A stretch of 64,000 nt of DNA from Melioribacter sp051488665 (GTDB taxonomy: Bacteria; Bacteroidota; Ignavibacteria; Ignavibacteriales; Melioribacteraceae): contig NZ_JBPSEG010000002.1 of NCBI RefSeq assembly GCF_051488665.1, forward strand, positions 248,001 through 312,000, written 5' to 3'. The position numbers and the translations under genes are program-made. Shown here in pieces: positions 44,505-53,885 of this stretch (positions are counted from its first letter, which is position 1; the number at the start of each line of letters is the position of its first letter). Under the pieces are notes generated by a model. The model saw only the letters and a list, made by a program, of their open reading frames with translations, was not told the DNA's origin and did not search any database.

Positions 44505-46061
44505 TCATTGTTTCACCAATTCGGTATAAACCTTTTTGCCGAAGACTTCCTCAAACAGTTTTTTCCTGCGCTCCAGGTTCCACAACTCGATGGCAGGTTC
44601 CATACTATTTTTGTGCGTAACCGTAATTTTTACTCTCTTGCTCTCGATCGAAGCGTTAAGATGGCTTACAATCTTTCTGTGCGTCCTGTCGAAAGAATCG
44701 GCAATTCTCAGGATCGACGAAAGTTTTTTTACCGTTTCTCTTGTCTCCTGGTTTAATTTCATAAATTCAGAATGCCCCGGTTTGGGATGACTTTTTCTGT
44801 GATATCTGGCGGTGTGAGCTATTATGTCGATTTCGTTTTCAGAAAAACCGAGCAGCTCGCTGTTCTTAATTATATAATAGCTGTGGTGATGATGATTTGT
44901 ATGGGAAATGTGATAGCCGACGTCGTGCAATATCGCTGCGGCTTCGAGGTACTCTCGACATTCCGGTTTTAATTTATGAAGCGGAACAAGGTCGTCATAA
45001 AGCTCCAAAGCCAATCGCGACACATGAATGCAATGTTTTCTGTCGTATTCGCATTTCTCAGCCAGATGCATAACGGATTCCTTGCGAATATTCGCCAGCA
45101 CCGGCTTCGATTTTTCCGACGCGCTCTTTTGCAACGTATCGATGATTATGCCTTCGCGAAGGGCATATCCGGAAATTGTCATTTCGTCGATATCGAGCAG
45201 ATCGAAAATCGTGTCGAGTATTATAACGCCTGCGGGAATAATATCGGCGCGTTTTTCGTCGAGCCCTTTTATTTTTTTTCTTTTTTCAGGCGTTTTTTTG
45301 GAAAGCGTTTCTTTGACGACTTCCTTTAATTCGCTTTTGGAAAAAGTAAAATTGTTGAGAATTGCCGCTTCGTTTGGCTTTTTCTTCTTGGCATTAATCA
45401 TAAACCCGCACGACATTATTGTGCCGGAAGAACCGACAATTTTATCGAGACGGTATTGTTTCAATTGATTTGCCAGTGGAAAGATTTCGCCTTCCACCCA
45501 TCTTCTGCAGGTTTCGATGCGCGAATTAGTTACCTTGAAATCCGGGAAAAATTTTTCAGTAAGCCGCACGGCGCCCAATTTCAAGCTGACCGAGAAATCG
45601 ATGCGCCCTTTCAATCCCACTACAAATTCGGTGCTGCCGCCGCCGATGTCCACGAGCAAAGTTCTGCTGTCATAAATCGGAAGGGCTTTCAATGCGCCCA
45701 GATAAATCAAACGGGCTTCTTCGTGCCCGCTGACTACTTCTATATCAATTCCTGTTTTTTGCTTTGCCAATTCTATAAATTCGTTTCGATTGTGCGCTTC
45801 CCTAACGGCGCTTGTGGCAACTGCCCGAATAACCGCGTTATGCGAAACGGCAATTTCCTTGAATCGTACCAGGCAGTCGATTGCTCTTTCCATCGCTTCG
45901 GGCAGTATTTTTTTAATATCGGTGCTGCTGCCTTCGCCGAGTCGAATAACTTCTTTTTCGCGGTCGATAATTTCAAAATTTCCTTTGTTCTTAATTTTAA
46001 CCACAATAAGATGAAACGAATTCGTGCCGATATCGATGGCGGCAAGATTTTTATTTATCAT
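44505..46061 (-). CDS. ppx: Ppx/GppA exopolyphosphatase with HD domain
   Basis: 518 residues. The actin-like ASKHA fold shows the phosphate loops AAIDIGTNSFHLIVV (8-22) and LLVDIGGGSTEFVVG. The second half (from about 320) is an HD-type domain with AAAILHDVGYHISHTNHHHH. Such proteins hydrolyse polyphosphate and/or pppGpp; which is preferred cannot be read from sequence. The downstream GT9 gene upstream in transcription overlaps it by 4 nt, so it is the last gene of the long pgeF-to-ppx run. Confidence 0.9.
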   Translation of the reverse strand: MINKNLAAIDIGTNSFHLIVVKIKNKGNFEIIDREKEVIRLGEGSSTDIKKILPEAMERAIDCLVRFKEIAVSHNAVIRAVATSAVREAHNRNEFIELAKQKTGIDIEVVSGHEEARLIYLGALKALPIYDSRTLLVDIGGGSTEFVVGLKGRIDFSVSLKLGAVRLTEKFFPDFKVTNSRIETCRRWVEGEIFPLANQLKQYRLDKIVGSSGTIMSCGFMINAKKKKPNEAAILNNFTFSKSELKEVVKETLSKKTPEKRKKIKGLDEKRADIIPAGVIILDTIFDLLDIDEMTISGYALREGIIIDTLQKSASEKSKPVLANIRKESVMHLAEKCEYDRKHCIHVSRLALELYDDLVPLHKLKPECREYLEAAAILHDVGYHISHTNHHHHSYYIIKNSELLGFSENEIDIIAHTARYHRKSHPKPGHSEFMKLNQETRETVKKLSSILRIADSFDRTHRKIVSHLNASIESKRVKITVTHKNSMEPAIELWNLERRKKLFEEVFGKKVYTELVKQ

Positions 46062-47143
46062 TGCTCTTTATCCCGTGAATTTAAAATGGAGTTGCATAAA
46101 GATATAACCTCTTCGACGCTGATGTCCGCAACCAGGTCGGATTTTCTCAGGAAAAATTTATTATTTCCCAGAGGAGCCCAATTGAAAGGATTCGTCGGCC
46201 CGAAAAGCGAAATCTGCGGAGTATTAGTAGCTCCCGCCACATGCATTATTCCGGTGTCGTTCGTAATAAAAAGATCGCTGATGGAAATCAAAGCGGCAAT
46301 TTCAGGGATGCTTCGGTTAATAAAATATCCGACTTCAAAATCGATATTATTCCGGAGGAACTCAATTTCGTTTTTATCGGCGGAGCTTCCTGTAAAGTAA
46401 ATTTTCGCCTTGAACTTTTCTTTTACATACAGAATCAGTTTCAGAAAGTTTTCCATCGGCCATCTGTTCTGAGGCTTTCCTGCGCCTACATGAAACCCGA
46501 TCAGCGTTTCTCCCCGGAGTCGCGACGCGAATTTCCGGGCATAGTCGAGATCTTTTTTGTCGAATTCGATCCCGGATTTGAAATCTTTAGTCGATACTTT
46601 AAACGGTCTGACAATATCAAGGATAAAGTCCGAAACATGAGCGTCCGGGTTAACCCGCCAGTCGAGGTCAATCCTGTAATTAAACAAATACGATATGTAA
46701 TTTTCCTTGCCGTTCAAAGAAGCAGGACCTATCTTAATCCCGCTGTTCGAAAATACCGCCAAGATGCAACTTGTTTTCGAAATTGCAACGGTTGCCGGCA
46801 CTATCGCCACATCGTATTTTTTCCGCAAAATGCGAAATAACTTTATAAGGTAAAAGGGATTGAATATTTTTTTCTTATCGAAGACAAAGAGTCTGTCGAC
46901 AAATTTATTTTTCGTTACAGCATAAAAATTTTCGGGACTTGCGATCAAAGTCGTTTCAGCCTCCGGGAACGATTCCTTAACCGCTCTGAAAAGGGAGACG
47001 CTTGCCAGCATATCTCCGAGCTGATTATGCTGACGAACAATCAGGATTCTTTTCGGCTGACCCAGGTCGAAGTCGTTCAGGCTTTCGGCTGAGAAATACT
47101 TTTTCAGAAATGATTCGAAAGGATTTTTATTTTGACGGGGCAT
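46058..47143 (-). CDS. Glycosyltransferase family 9 (heptosyltransferase-like)
   Basis: 361 residues, cytoplasmic/peripheral. GT9 features: RILIVRQHNQLGDMLASVSLFRA-type start with the conserved Gly-Asp (given here in two parts, RQHNQLGD and MLASVSLF), LIGFHVGAGKPQNRWP and a nucleotide-sugar site FITNDTGIMHVAGATNTP followed by LFGPTNPFNWAPLG. GT9 enzymes add heptose or related sugars to lipopolysaccharide core. It overlaps ppx by 4 nt and touches the small gene upstream by 1 nt. Confidence 0.88.
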   Translation of the reverse strand: MPRQNKNPFESFLKKYFSAESLNDFDLGQPKRILIVRQHNQLGDMLASVSLFRAVKESFPEAETTLIASPENFYAVTKNKFVDRLFVFDKKKIFNPFYLIKLFRILRKKYDVAIVPATVAISKTSCILAVFSNSGIKIGPASLNGKENYISYLFNYRIDLDWRVNPDAHVSDFILDIVRPFKVSTKDFKSGIEFDKKDLDYARKFASRLRGETLIGFHVGAGKPQNRWPMENFLKLILYVKEKFKAKIYFTGSSADKNEIEFLRNNIDFEVGYFINRSIPEIAALISISDLFITNDTGIMHVAGATNTPQISLFGPTNPFNWAPLGNNKFFLRKSDLVADISVEEVISLCNSILNSRDKEQ

Positions 47144-47358
47144 CAGGAATTATTATTATTTTCTTTCGGTTTAATTTCTTCGAATTTTGCTTCTATTACG
47201 TCTTCTTTATTGATTTTATATTTAGAATTCTTTCCGGACTCAGGTTTCTTATGCGATTCCGAACCGCTCGATTTGAGGACGCGGTACACAGTTTTAATCA
47301 ATCTGTAAATTATCGTTATTAACAGTATCCATATAATAACTCTCAAAATACTAATCAT
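47143..47358 (-). CDS. Small membrane-anchored protein of unknown function
   Basis: 71 residues: one N-terminal membrane helix (ILRVIIWILLITIIYRLI) and a charged Lys/Glu/Asn-rich tail. It resembles the small DUF4834-type proteins found in Bacteroidota, without any known role. It overlaps the kinase gene upstream by 8 nt and the GT9 gene by 1 nt, which supports it being translated. Confidence 0.65.
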   Translation of the reverse strand: MISILRVIIWILLITIIYRLIKTVYRVLKSSGSESHKKPESGKNSKYKINKEDVIEAKFEEIKPKENNNNS

Positions 47359-48001
47359 TATTGCTCGCCTCCGGTTTGAAATACTCGATAAATCCTCTGT
47401 CTTCCCTGAATATCTGCTCGTAAAGTTCGTCGAAATCCTTTTTATTATTTACAAAATCGATTTCAGATGTATTGACAATAAGCAGAGGAGTTTGGCTGTA
47501 TTTGAAAAAGAAATTGTTGTAGGCTTCGGACAATTCTACAATGTAAGCCCGGGTCAGGTGTTTTTCCATAGGCCGGGCTCGTTTTTTGATGTTGTTCATC
47601 AATCGGTCGATGCTCGCCTGAAGAAAAATCACCAAGTCCGGTTTCGGAATATCCCTTTCCAATAAAGGGAAGATCGACTCGTAGAGTTTTAATTCTTCTC
47701 CCTGTAAATTGAGATATGCAAAAATCTTATCTTTGTCGAAAATATAATCGGATACGATATAACGCGCGAATAAATCCTGCTGGTTGAGCCGCTGCTGTTG
47801 TTTGTAACGATTGATAAGAAAAAACATTTGCGTCTGGAACGCATAGCGATGTCGGTCTTCGTAGAATTTTTCGAGAAAAGGATTTTCCTGAAATTCTTCG
47901 AGAATCAGATTGGCGTCGAGCTTTTCTGCAAGCATTTTTGCCAGCGTCGTTTTACCCGCTCCTATAACGCCTTCGATTGCTATGTATCTGATATCCTGCA
48001 C
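47351..48001 (-). CDS. Deoxynucleoside kinase
   Basis: 216 residues. P-loop EGVIGAGKTTLAKMLAEKL, the substrate-site segment RHRYAFQTQMFFLINRYKQQ, the DR-type motif SDYIFDKDKIF and the lid KKRARPMEKH match the deoxyadenosine/deoxyguanosine kinase family. It salvages deoxynucleosides to dNMPs. It follows folK by 11 nt, a common neighbourhood in Bacteroidota-type genomes. Confidence 0.88.
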   Translation of the reverse strand: MQDIRYIAIEGVIGAGKTTLAKMLAEKLDANLILEEFQENPFLEKFYEDRHRYAFQTQMFFLINRYKQQQRLNQQDLFARYIVSDYIFDKDKIFAYLNLQGEELKLYESIFPLLERDIPKPDLVIFLQASIDRLMNNIKKRARPMEKHLTRAYIVELSEAYNNFFFKYSQTPLLIVNTSEIDFVNNKKDFDELYEQIFREDRGFIEYFKPEASNND

Positions 48002-48012
48002 CGTAAAACGCC

Positions 48013-48516
48013 TTATATTAAAGTTGAATCGAGTTTGCCGATAATATATCGATCGAGATCGGAGAAATCAATTTCCCTCAGTTTTTTCTTTTGACCGGGC
48101 GGCACGTAATCCGGCGCAATTTCCAATAATGGAACAATTACAAAATCTCTTTTGAAAACCTCCGGATGGGGAATAATAATATCGCCGGTGTCGTAGACCA
48201 AAGTATTGAGGAAAAGTATGTCGAGGTCGATTTCGCGCGGACCCCATTTTACGTCGTCTTCTTTTCTGCCCAATTCCTTTTCGATGCTTTTAAGAAATTC
48301 AAACAAACCGATTACTCCAAGACCCGTATCGATTTCAATTACCGCGTTATAAAAATTCTCCTGGTTGGGATTGCCGTACGGTTTGCTTTCGTAGACCGAG
48401 GAGACGGCAAGAACTTTGCAACTTTCGTGCTCTTTGATTTTTTTAACGGCTTCTCTCAGGTACTGAATGCGATTTCCTTTGTTCGAGCCGAGACCGATAT
48501 AGATATTATCTACCAT
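48013..48516 (-). CDS. folK: 2-amino-4-hydroxy-6-hydroxymethyldihydropteridine pyrophosphokinase
   Basis: 167 residues. The HPPK motifs are present: IYIGLGSNKGNRIQYL at the start, SVYESKPYGNPNQENFYNAV for pterin binding and the metal-binding WGPREIDLDILF. It catalyses pyrophosphate transfer from ATP in folate synthesis. It overlaps folB by 11 nt, so the two steps are made together. Confidence 0.95.
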   Translation of the reverse strand: MVDNIYIGLGSNKGNRIQYLREAVKKIKEHESCKVLAVSSVYESKPYGNPNQENFYNAVIEIDTGLGVIGLFEFLKSIEKELGRKEDDVKWGPREIDLDILFLNTLVYDTGDIIIPHPEVFKRDFVIVPLLEIAPDYVPPGQKKKLREIDFSDLDRYIIGKLDSTLI

Positions 48517-48874
48517 TTTCCTTAACTACCTCCGCTTCGACATAATCGATTACACCGCCGACGGGAACGTGATGCTTTCTTACGCGTACCGCAACTTTCT
48601 TTATTGAAGGATATTTCTCCAATAATCCGTCGGCAATAATTGTCGCCAAAGTTTCGATCAAATATAATTTTTTATGATAAACGAGACTATTGATGTACTT
48701 ATATACTTCGTCGTAATTGATTGTAAGTTTAAGATCGTCCTTTGCGGCGGCTTCGGAGAAATCCGTATAGATGTCGACGTCCGCTTCAAACTTACCGCCG
48801 ATGTTTTGTTCTTCCTGCAAGGCGCCGTGATACGCATAGAAAACGGCATTCTTCATCCGGATAATATTCGTCAT
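48506..48874 (-). CDS. folB: Dihydroneopterin aldolase
   Basis: 122 residues. The family motif FYAYHGALQEEQNIGGKFE (12-30) contains the substrate-binding Glu region, and the later KKVAVRVRKHHVPVGGVIDY carries the catalytic Lys region. It converts dihydroneopterin to 6-hydroxymethyl-dihydropterin, the step before FolK. It overlaps eamA upstream by 4 nt and folK downstream by 11 nt. Confidence 0.94.
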   Translation of the reverse strand: MTNIIRMKNAVFYAYHGALQEEQNIGGKFEADVDIYTDFSEAAAKDDLKLTINYDEVYKYINSLVYHKKLYLIETLATIIADGLLEKYPSIKKVAVRVRKHHVPVGGVIDYVEAEVVKENGR

Positions 48875-49785
48875 ATATTCACTCTGCTCCTGCGCATATG
48901 AAAATATTTTATTAACCCTTTAAAATTAGCAAATAATATTCCGATAAGCACTAAAGAACTTCCTATTATTACTCTTTTAGAAAAATATTCGTCGAGTATC
49001 AGCCATCCCAGAATAACCGCAATAATCGGAGTAATAAACGCGCTTAAAGAAAGTATCACAACGTTCATTCTTTTTAACAACCAGTAATATGTCGTAAACG
49101 TAATAACAGTGCCAAAGAAAGCAAGGTACAAAATCGAGCCTATCGATTTTGCGTCGAAAATCCATTCAGACGGATTTTCGAATACAAACGCTACCGGGAT
49201 CAATACAATACCGGCAATTAAGAGGGGTAGAAAATTCATTGAGAGCGGATGCAGGTGACCTCCGTGTTTCTTCATTGCAACCGCAATAAAAGCCTGCATC
49301 ATCGAACTTACGAGCACGGCAATCATTCCCCACAAATAATTTGTGATTTCGATATTAATATTTTCCGAAAAAATTATCACGATTCCAGCAAAGCCCAGAA
49401 CCACGCCTGCAATTTGGCTTAAACTAACGCGGTTTTGCGGCAGCATTAATCGCGAAAATATTATCACGCCGAAAGGCATTATCGCGAACAATATCGAAGC
49501 AAGCCCGGAGGGTATAAATTGTTCAGCCCAGTAAACCAATCCGAACGGAATTATAAATGAAAAGAACGCCAGCATCAAATAAATTTTGACAGACTTTTTA
49601 TCTACCTGAAGGTCTAAATCGTTGAATTTCATCAAAGAATAGATAAAACCGGAAGCCAACAGAAATCGTATACCCACTGATATAATCGGGTCGATCGAAT
49701 CGAGCCCCAGTCGAATTGCCAGCCACGTAGAGCCCCAAATAATACATATCAAAATATAGCCGCCTGCAATTTTTAAGTTTTCCAA
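48871..49785 (-). CDS. EamA/DMT-family transporter
   Basis: 304 residues, ten membrane helices in two EamA repeats (first with CIIWGSTWLAIRLGLDS, second starting near ITNYLWGMIAVLVSSMMQAF). Drug/metabolite transporters of this kind export amino acids, nucleobases or other small metabolites; the substrate is not determined. It lies 3 nt after pgeF and overlaps folB by 4 nt. Confidence 0.85.
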   Translation of the reverse strand: MENLKIAGGYILICIIWGSTWLAIRLGLDSIDPIISVGIRFLLASGFIYSLMKFNDLDLQVDKKSVKIYLMLAFFSFIIPFGLVYWAEQFIPSGLASILFAIMPFGVIIFSRLMLPQNRVSLSQIAGVVLGFAGIVIIFSENINIEITNYLWGMIAVLVSSMMQAFIAVAMKKHGGHLHPLSMNFLPLLIAGIVLIPVAFVFENPSEWIFDAKSIGSILYLAFFGTVITFTTYYWLLKRMNVVILSLSAFITPIIAVILGWLILDEYFSKRVIIGSSLVLIGILFANFKGLIKYFHMRRSRVNI

Positions 49786-49788
49786 ATT

Positions 49789-50526
49789 TTACTCCTTCAT
49801 ATAAATTACTCCGAGCGCTCTGCCCGATAGTTTGCCGTCCCTGCGGTAAGAGTGAAGCAAATCTTTTTCCTTAAATGTGCATCCCTCATAAATTTCGACG
49901 TTCGATTCGGGTATGCCGTAATTGAGCAAAACGTCGACACATACGCCTTTCAAGTCCAGATAATATTTCCCGTCGTTCTTCAAAAAATATTTGTCATCGA
50001 ACTGAGACGCAACCTCCTGTCCGACTTCATAATTATCCCTCGATATCGAGGGACCTAAATAAACGAACAATGAATCGGGATTAACGTCGAAGTTATGCAG
50101 TAAATAATCGAGCGTTTTACCCAAGATATTTGCTTTTGTGCCGCGCCAGCCTGAATGTATGCCTGCAATTATTTTTTTCTTTTTATCGTACAAGAAAACC
50201 GGGATGCAATCCGCGACAGAGATTGCAATTGCTATACCCGGCTGGGTTGTTATCATTGCGTCGGATTCTCCGACAAAACCGCCTTTGTCCACAACTTTTA
50301 TAATATCCGAATGGATTTGCTTTTGATATGCTACATTTTCGGACGCTATTCCAAGACATCCGAAAAATGCTTCCCGGTTTTCTTTCACTCTGTTGGCATC
50401 GTCTCCAACGTTGTACGACATATTAAAATAATACGGAGCTTTTCTTTCGAGCCCTATCTTAGTCGAGAATCCGAAAACGAGATTGTCAAATTGTTGAAAC
50501 AGCTTGCTTTGAATTATTTTTATCAT
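49789..50526 (-). CDS. pgeF: YfiH/PgeF-type polyphenol oxidase family protein (purine nucleoside phosphorylase / peptidoglycan editing)
   Basis: 245 residues. The copper/zinc ligands lie in QKQIHSD (His), SVADCIPVFLYD (Cys) and IAGIHSGWRGTKANILG (His). The family (DUF152, laccase-domain YfiH) is now known for purine nucleoside phosphorylase activity and, in E. coli, for removing misincorporated serine from peptidoglycan precursors. It is first in a run of eight closely packed genes and faces the cytochrome genes across a 157-nt gap. Confidence 0.9.
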   Translation of the reverse strand: MIKIIQSKLFQQFDNLVFGFSTKIGLERKAPYYFNMSYNVGDDANRVKENREAFFGCLGIASENVAYQKQIHSDIIKVVDKGGFVGESDAMITTQPGIAIAISVADCIPVFLYDKKKKIIAGIHSGWRGTKANILGKTLDYLLHNFDVNPDSLFVYLGPSISRDNYEVGQEVASQFDDKYFLKNDGKYYLDLKGVCVDVLLNYGIPESNVEIYEGCTFKEKDLLHSYRRDGKLSGRALGVIYMKE

Positions 50527-50614
50527 AAATCCGCTTATGAAAATCTAGATAATTATAAAAATAAAATTAACGCCGGAATTATCAAGAATAAAATTTAGAT
50601 AAAAAAAATAATTC

Positions 50615-50643
50615 TTGACACTTCCAAATTCGATGGCTAAATT
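50615..50643 (+). promoter_or_regulatory. Sigma-70-type promoter of the cytochrome operon
   Basis: TTGACA (50615-50620), a 17-nt spacer and TAAATT (50638-50643), 41 nt before the start codon of the cytochrome gene. A strong GGAGGG ribosome binding site follows. The consensus -35 and ideal spacing make this the best promoter in the window. Confidence 0.7.
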
Positions 50644-50683
50644 AAACAGGAGATTTGCCTCTCATTAAAATCCGGAGGGTTAT

Positions 50684-52009
50684 ATGAAGAAACTAATAGT
50701 ATTATTATTAATGATTGCCGGAACTATTACGGCTCAACCCGAGCAAGGGAAATTTTCTTATAAAGATTTTAAGAAACCCGAATTCTGCAGGTCGTGTCAC
50801 AACGATTTTTATCAACAGTGGAAACAGGCAATGATGTCCCGGGCATATACTCACGAATGGGACGAAATAGAATATTTCAAATTGGCTGTGCCGCACGCTG
50901 AGAAGGACGAGAAAGTGGCGGAAGTAAAAGCCGGTTGCAACGGCTGTCATTCGCCTATCGCTTATGTTACAGGCGATACTCCCCCTCCCCTGCCAAAAGA
51001 GAATTCGCGCGCAAACGAATCGGTCTCGTGCGATGTTTGTCACAGCATTAAAGGCTATTCCGGAGACGTACCGTATAATTTCAATTATATCATCGACCCG
51101 GGTAAAACCAAGTTTACGTCGAGAAAAAACAGCGTTGATTCGCCCGTGCACGAAATTGTCGTTACGGAGCTTCATAAGAGCGGAGATTTTTGCGGCATCT
51201 GCCACAACGAAAAAAGTCCCTACGGCGTCTGGGTAAAATCGACTCATCTGGAATGGAAAGAAGGACCGTATGCCAAAGAAGGCGTACAATGCCAGGATTG
51301 TCATATGACAAAAGGCGAAATGAAAACCGCATCGATGGGACCCGCATATAAAGATGCGAAACTTCATCTGTTTCACGGCGCGCACGATCCGGGCAAAGTA
51401 CGCGGAGTAATTGAACTGCGTATCAATCCGGATATGCGCGAAGCCGAACCCGGCGAAACCGTAAAATTTACGCTGGCTCTTTTCAATCAAAAAACGGGTC
51501 ATAAATTTCCTACCGGGTCAGTAGAAGATCGTATAGTATGGCTGCATGTGGAAGCAGTCGATGCAAACGGAAAAGTTTATCATCTGCCGGTCGATAAAAA
51601 AGGCTTCGAAGGGGAAGAATATACAATAGCAAGTAAAGAACTCGCTTATCAGGATATGGGAATTGCGCTCGGCAATCCGGATTTCAAAGGAGTCGAACGC
51701 GACGGTGTGCCCGAAGGCGACAGAATTTTCAGAATGCCTTACTTCGATCCTCAGGGCAGAATGACTATTCAACAATGGAACACTGCGTCTTTAGGCGTCG
51801 ATTACAGAATCGGTCCGCGCGAAACCAAATTGGAAACGTTCACTTTTCACATACCGGACGACATGCCGCCGGGCAAACTCAAAGTGACCGCCGTTTTAAA
51901 TTATCAGTTGTTGGTTAAACCGGTAGCCGATTTTCTCGGGGTTCCGGAAGAAGAATCGAGAATTGTAGAAGTCAACAGGCACTCGACCGAAATCGAAATT
52001 TTACCATAA
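50684..52009 (+). CDS. Five-heme c-type cytochrome (cytochrome c554-like)
   Basis: 441 residues with a signal peptide (LIVLLLMIAGTITA). CXXCH heme sites at 35-39 (CRSCH), 85-89 (CNGCH), 116-120 (CDVCH), 170-174 (CGICH) and 203-207 (CQDCH). Motif spacing and the ECSVSCDVCH-like NESVSCDVCHS environment recall the cytochrome c554 family. After residue 240 there are no more hemes; beta-strand-rich sequence (VKFTLALFNQKTGHKFPTG) may form an immunoglobulin-like domain. It probably acts as a periplasmic electron carrier or reductase. The next gene is 18 nt away and encodes an outer-membrane barrel with one heme motif. Confidence 0.88.
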   Translation: MKKLIVLLLMIAGTITAQPEQGKFSYKDFKKPEFCRSCHNDFYQQWKQAMMSRAYTHEWDEIEYFKLAVPHAEKDEKVAEVKAGCNGCHSPIAYVTGDTPPPLPKENSRANESVSCDVCHSIKGYSGDVPYNFNYIIDPGKTKFTSRKNSVDSPVHEIVVTELHKSGDFCGICHNEKSPYGVWVKSTHLEWKEGPYAKEGVQCQDCHMTKGEMKTASMGPAYKDAKLHLFHGAHDPGKVRGVIELRINPDMREAEPGETVKFTLALFNQKTGHKFPTGSVEDRIVWLHVEAVDANGKVYHLPVDKKGFEGEEYTIASKELAYQDMGIALGNPDFKGVERDGVPEGDRIFRMPYFDPQGRMTIQQWNTASLGVDYRIGPRETKLETFTFHIPDDMPPGKLKVTAVLNYQLLVKPVADFLGVPEEESRIVEVNRHSTEIEILP

Positions 52010-52027
52010 CAAAACGCGGGCTATAAG

Positions 52028-53188
52028 ATGAAAAAATTAATACTCTTATTCGCGCTTATTATTTTTTCGGCTGAATTCATTTACGGCATACCTGCTTTTG
52101 CCAGAAAATACAGAATGAGCTGTCAAACTTGCCACGCTCCTTTTCCTAAATTGAAACCTTACGGAGACGAATTTGCAGGCAACGGTTTCAGATTATCCGA
52201 TCAGGAAGCGCCGCGATATTACATTAACACAGGCGACGACGATCTATCCCTTATCAGAGAACTGCCGCTTGCAGTTCGTCTTGAAGGCTACACAACTTAC
52301 AATATGAACAATTCTGACAAATTTGACTTTACAGCTCCGTATATCTTAAAATTACTTTCGGGAGGCGAACTGTCGAATAAGATTTCATATTATTTCTATT
52401 TCTTTTTTAGCGAAAGAGGCGAAGTGGCAGGCATCGAAGATGCTTTTCTTATGTATAACGACCTGTTCGGATACGACCTCGATATTTATTTGGGTCAATT
52501 CCAGGTGTCCGACCCGCTGTTTAAAAGAGAGTTGAGACTTACGCTCGAAGACTATTCGATCTACAAAGCCAAACCGGGATATGCCAAAGCCGCCTTAACT
52601 TACGACAGAGGATTAATGATAACGTACGGCGCTCCAAGCGGAACTGATATCATCCTGGAGATACTCAATGGCAACGGAATCGGGGAAGCAAATAATCTGA
52701 AAATATTCGACGACGACAAATATAAAAACGTTTTGTTGAGAATATCACAGGACGTAAACGATAATCTAAGACTCGGAGCATTCGGTTATTACGGAAACGA
52801 CGAAATCGAGGACGATTTCGGCTACAATTTCACAAACGAATTTTATTCATGGGGCGCAGATTTTACTTTATCGTATGAACAAATATGGGAACTGAACGTT
52901 CAATATCTCTACCGGAACGACAAGCAAGCCACGTACTTTAACAACGACATAGAAACCCAGGGCGGCATGGCAGAATTGATTTTCAGTCCCCTGGGAGACG
53001 AAAGCAAATGGTACGGAGTCGCTCTATTCAACTGGGTCGATTCCGAATGGAATCCTCTCGACTATAAAACCGCAACTCTTAGTATCGGTCATTTGTTGAA
53101 CCGGAACATAAGATTGATAGGCGAATGCACTTACAACATTAAGAATGAATTCGCTCAGTTCAGCCTTGGTATAATCTCGGCGTTTTGA
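52028..53188 (+). CDS. Outer-membrane beta-barrel protein with N-terminal c-type heme motif
   Basis: 386 residues: signal peptide, one CXXCH (CQTCH, 32-36) in RKYRMSCQTCHAPFPKLKPY, then alternating beta-strands with aromatic ends (ISYYFYFFFSERGEVAG, WELNVQYLYRNDKQ) and a last strand ending in Phe, as in outer-membrane barrels. No family is named with certainty. Together with the five-heme cytochrome 18 nt upstream it could form an electron path across or at the outer membrane, similar in principle to porin-cytochrome conduits, but a single heme is unusual. The operon ends in a strong terminator. Confidence 0.7.
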   Translation: MKKLILLFALIIFSAEFIYGIPAFARKYRMSCQTCHAPFPKLKPYGDEFAGNGFRLSDQEAPRYYINTGDDDLSLIRELPLAVRLEGYTTYNMNNSDKFDFTAPYILKLLSGGELSNKISYYFYFFFSERGEVAGIEDAFLMYNDLFGYDLDIYLGQFQVSDPLFKRELRLTLEDYSIYKAKPGYAKAALTYDRGLMITYGAPSGTDIILEILNGNGIGEANNLKIFDDDKYKNVLLRISQDVNDNLRLGAFGYYGNDEIEDDFGYNFTNEFYSWGADFTLSYEQIWELNVQYLYRNDKQATYFNNDIETQGGMAELIFSPLGDESKWYGVALFNWVDSEWNPLDYKTATLSIGHLLNRNIRLIGECTYNIKNEFAQFSLGIISAF

Positions 53189-53192
53189 GATC

Positions 53193-53230
53193 AATGAGTT
53201 CCCAATAATTATTGGGAACTCATTTTTTTT
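53193..53230. terminator. Terminator after the cytochrome/barrel operon
   Basis: ATGAGTTCCCAAT and ATTGGGAACTCAT form a 13-bp stem around AATT, followed on the plus strand by TTTTTTTTCTTC. It overlaps the last codons of the convergent phosphatidyltransferase gene. On the minus strand the T-run is missing, so it mainly serves the plus-strand operon. Confidence 0.85.
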
Positions 53231-53885
53231 CTTCGGCTTTAAGTTTTTGCCCTTCGATTATTACAGAAGCAACATAAATAATAAATAAGCCCGAAGCCAA
53301 TAAAACGGCAGCCACATCGATTACGGTTACAATCCTTCTGCCCCATAAAAACGGGAAAGCGCCGAAATAATAAAGAATCGTATTCAAAATTATTATAAAT
53401 ACTCTTACTTCGGTTGGTCCGATTTTGTAATAAGACAATCGGAAGACGCCCTGGATATAAGTTCTGATATATACAAGTATCGACATAAGAAAGTAACTGA
53501 GAAGCGCCATTAATACAAATTCAAACTGCGCGTACGGTGAAAGACCTATTCCGAAGGCAATGAAAATCATACTTATGGAATCGAGCGTGTGATCGATAAA
53601 AAAACCGTAACGCGGTCTTTCGATATGACGATACCGAGCCAATGTTCCGTCGAGACTGTCGCCGAACCAATTTATTACGAGTCCTAAACTTGCCAACCAC
53701 AGATAATTTTTATCGTAGTTGGTCATATAATAACTCCATCCTGTAAGGAAAGAACCAAACAATCCCAATAACGTTAATTTGTCCGGCGTCATAAATTCCG
53801 GCATTTTGGATGCAAGCCACTTGAGCGCGGGTCTTTCGAGCGGTCCCAACAAAATATCATTAATTCTTTCGTGCGGTTTTTGCAT
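53220..53885 (-). CDS. CDP-alcohol phosphatidyltransferase family protein
   Basis: 221 residues, about six membrane helices. The catalytic motif is complete: D-G-x2-A-R, nine residues, G-x3-D-x3-D, starting at DSLDGTLARYRH and ending in GFFIDHTLD. Such enzymes join CDP-diacylglycerol or another CDP-alcohol to an alcohol in phospholipid synthesis. The specific product cannot be told. It is single, with its 3' end in the shared terminator. Confidence 0.85.
   Translation of the reverse strand: MQKPHERINDILLGPLERPALKWLASKMPEFMTPDKLTLLGLFGSFLTGWSYYMTNYDKNYLWLASLGLVINWFGDSLDGTLARYRHIERPRYGFFIDHTLDSISMIFIAFGIGLSPYAQFEFVLMALLSYFLMSILVYIRTYIQGVFRLSYYKIGPTEVRVFIIILNTILYYFGAFPFLWGRRIVTVIDVAAVLLASGLFIIYVASVIIEGQKLKAEEKK

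Noticed and set aside
50708..51502. A 264-codon frame opposite the five-heme cytochrome gene
   Set aside because: It is antisense to a gene with five CXXCH motifs and a signal peptide, has no ribosome binding site and no recognisable domain.
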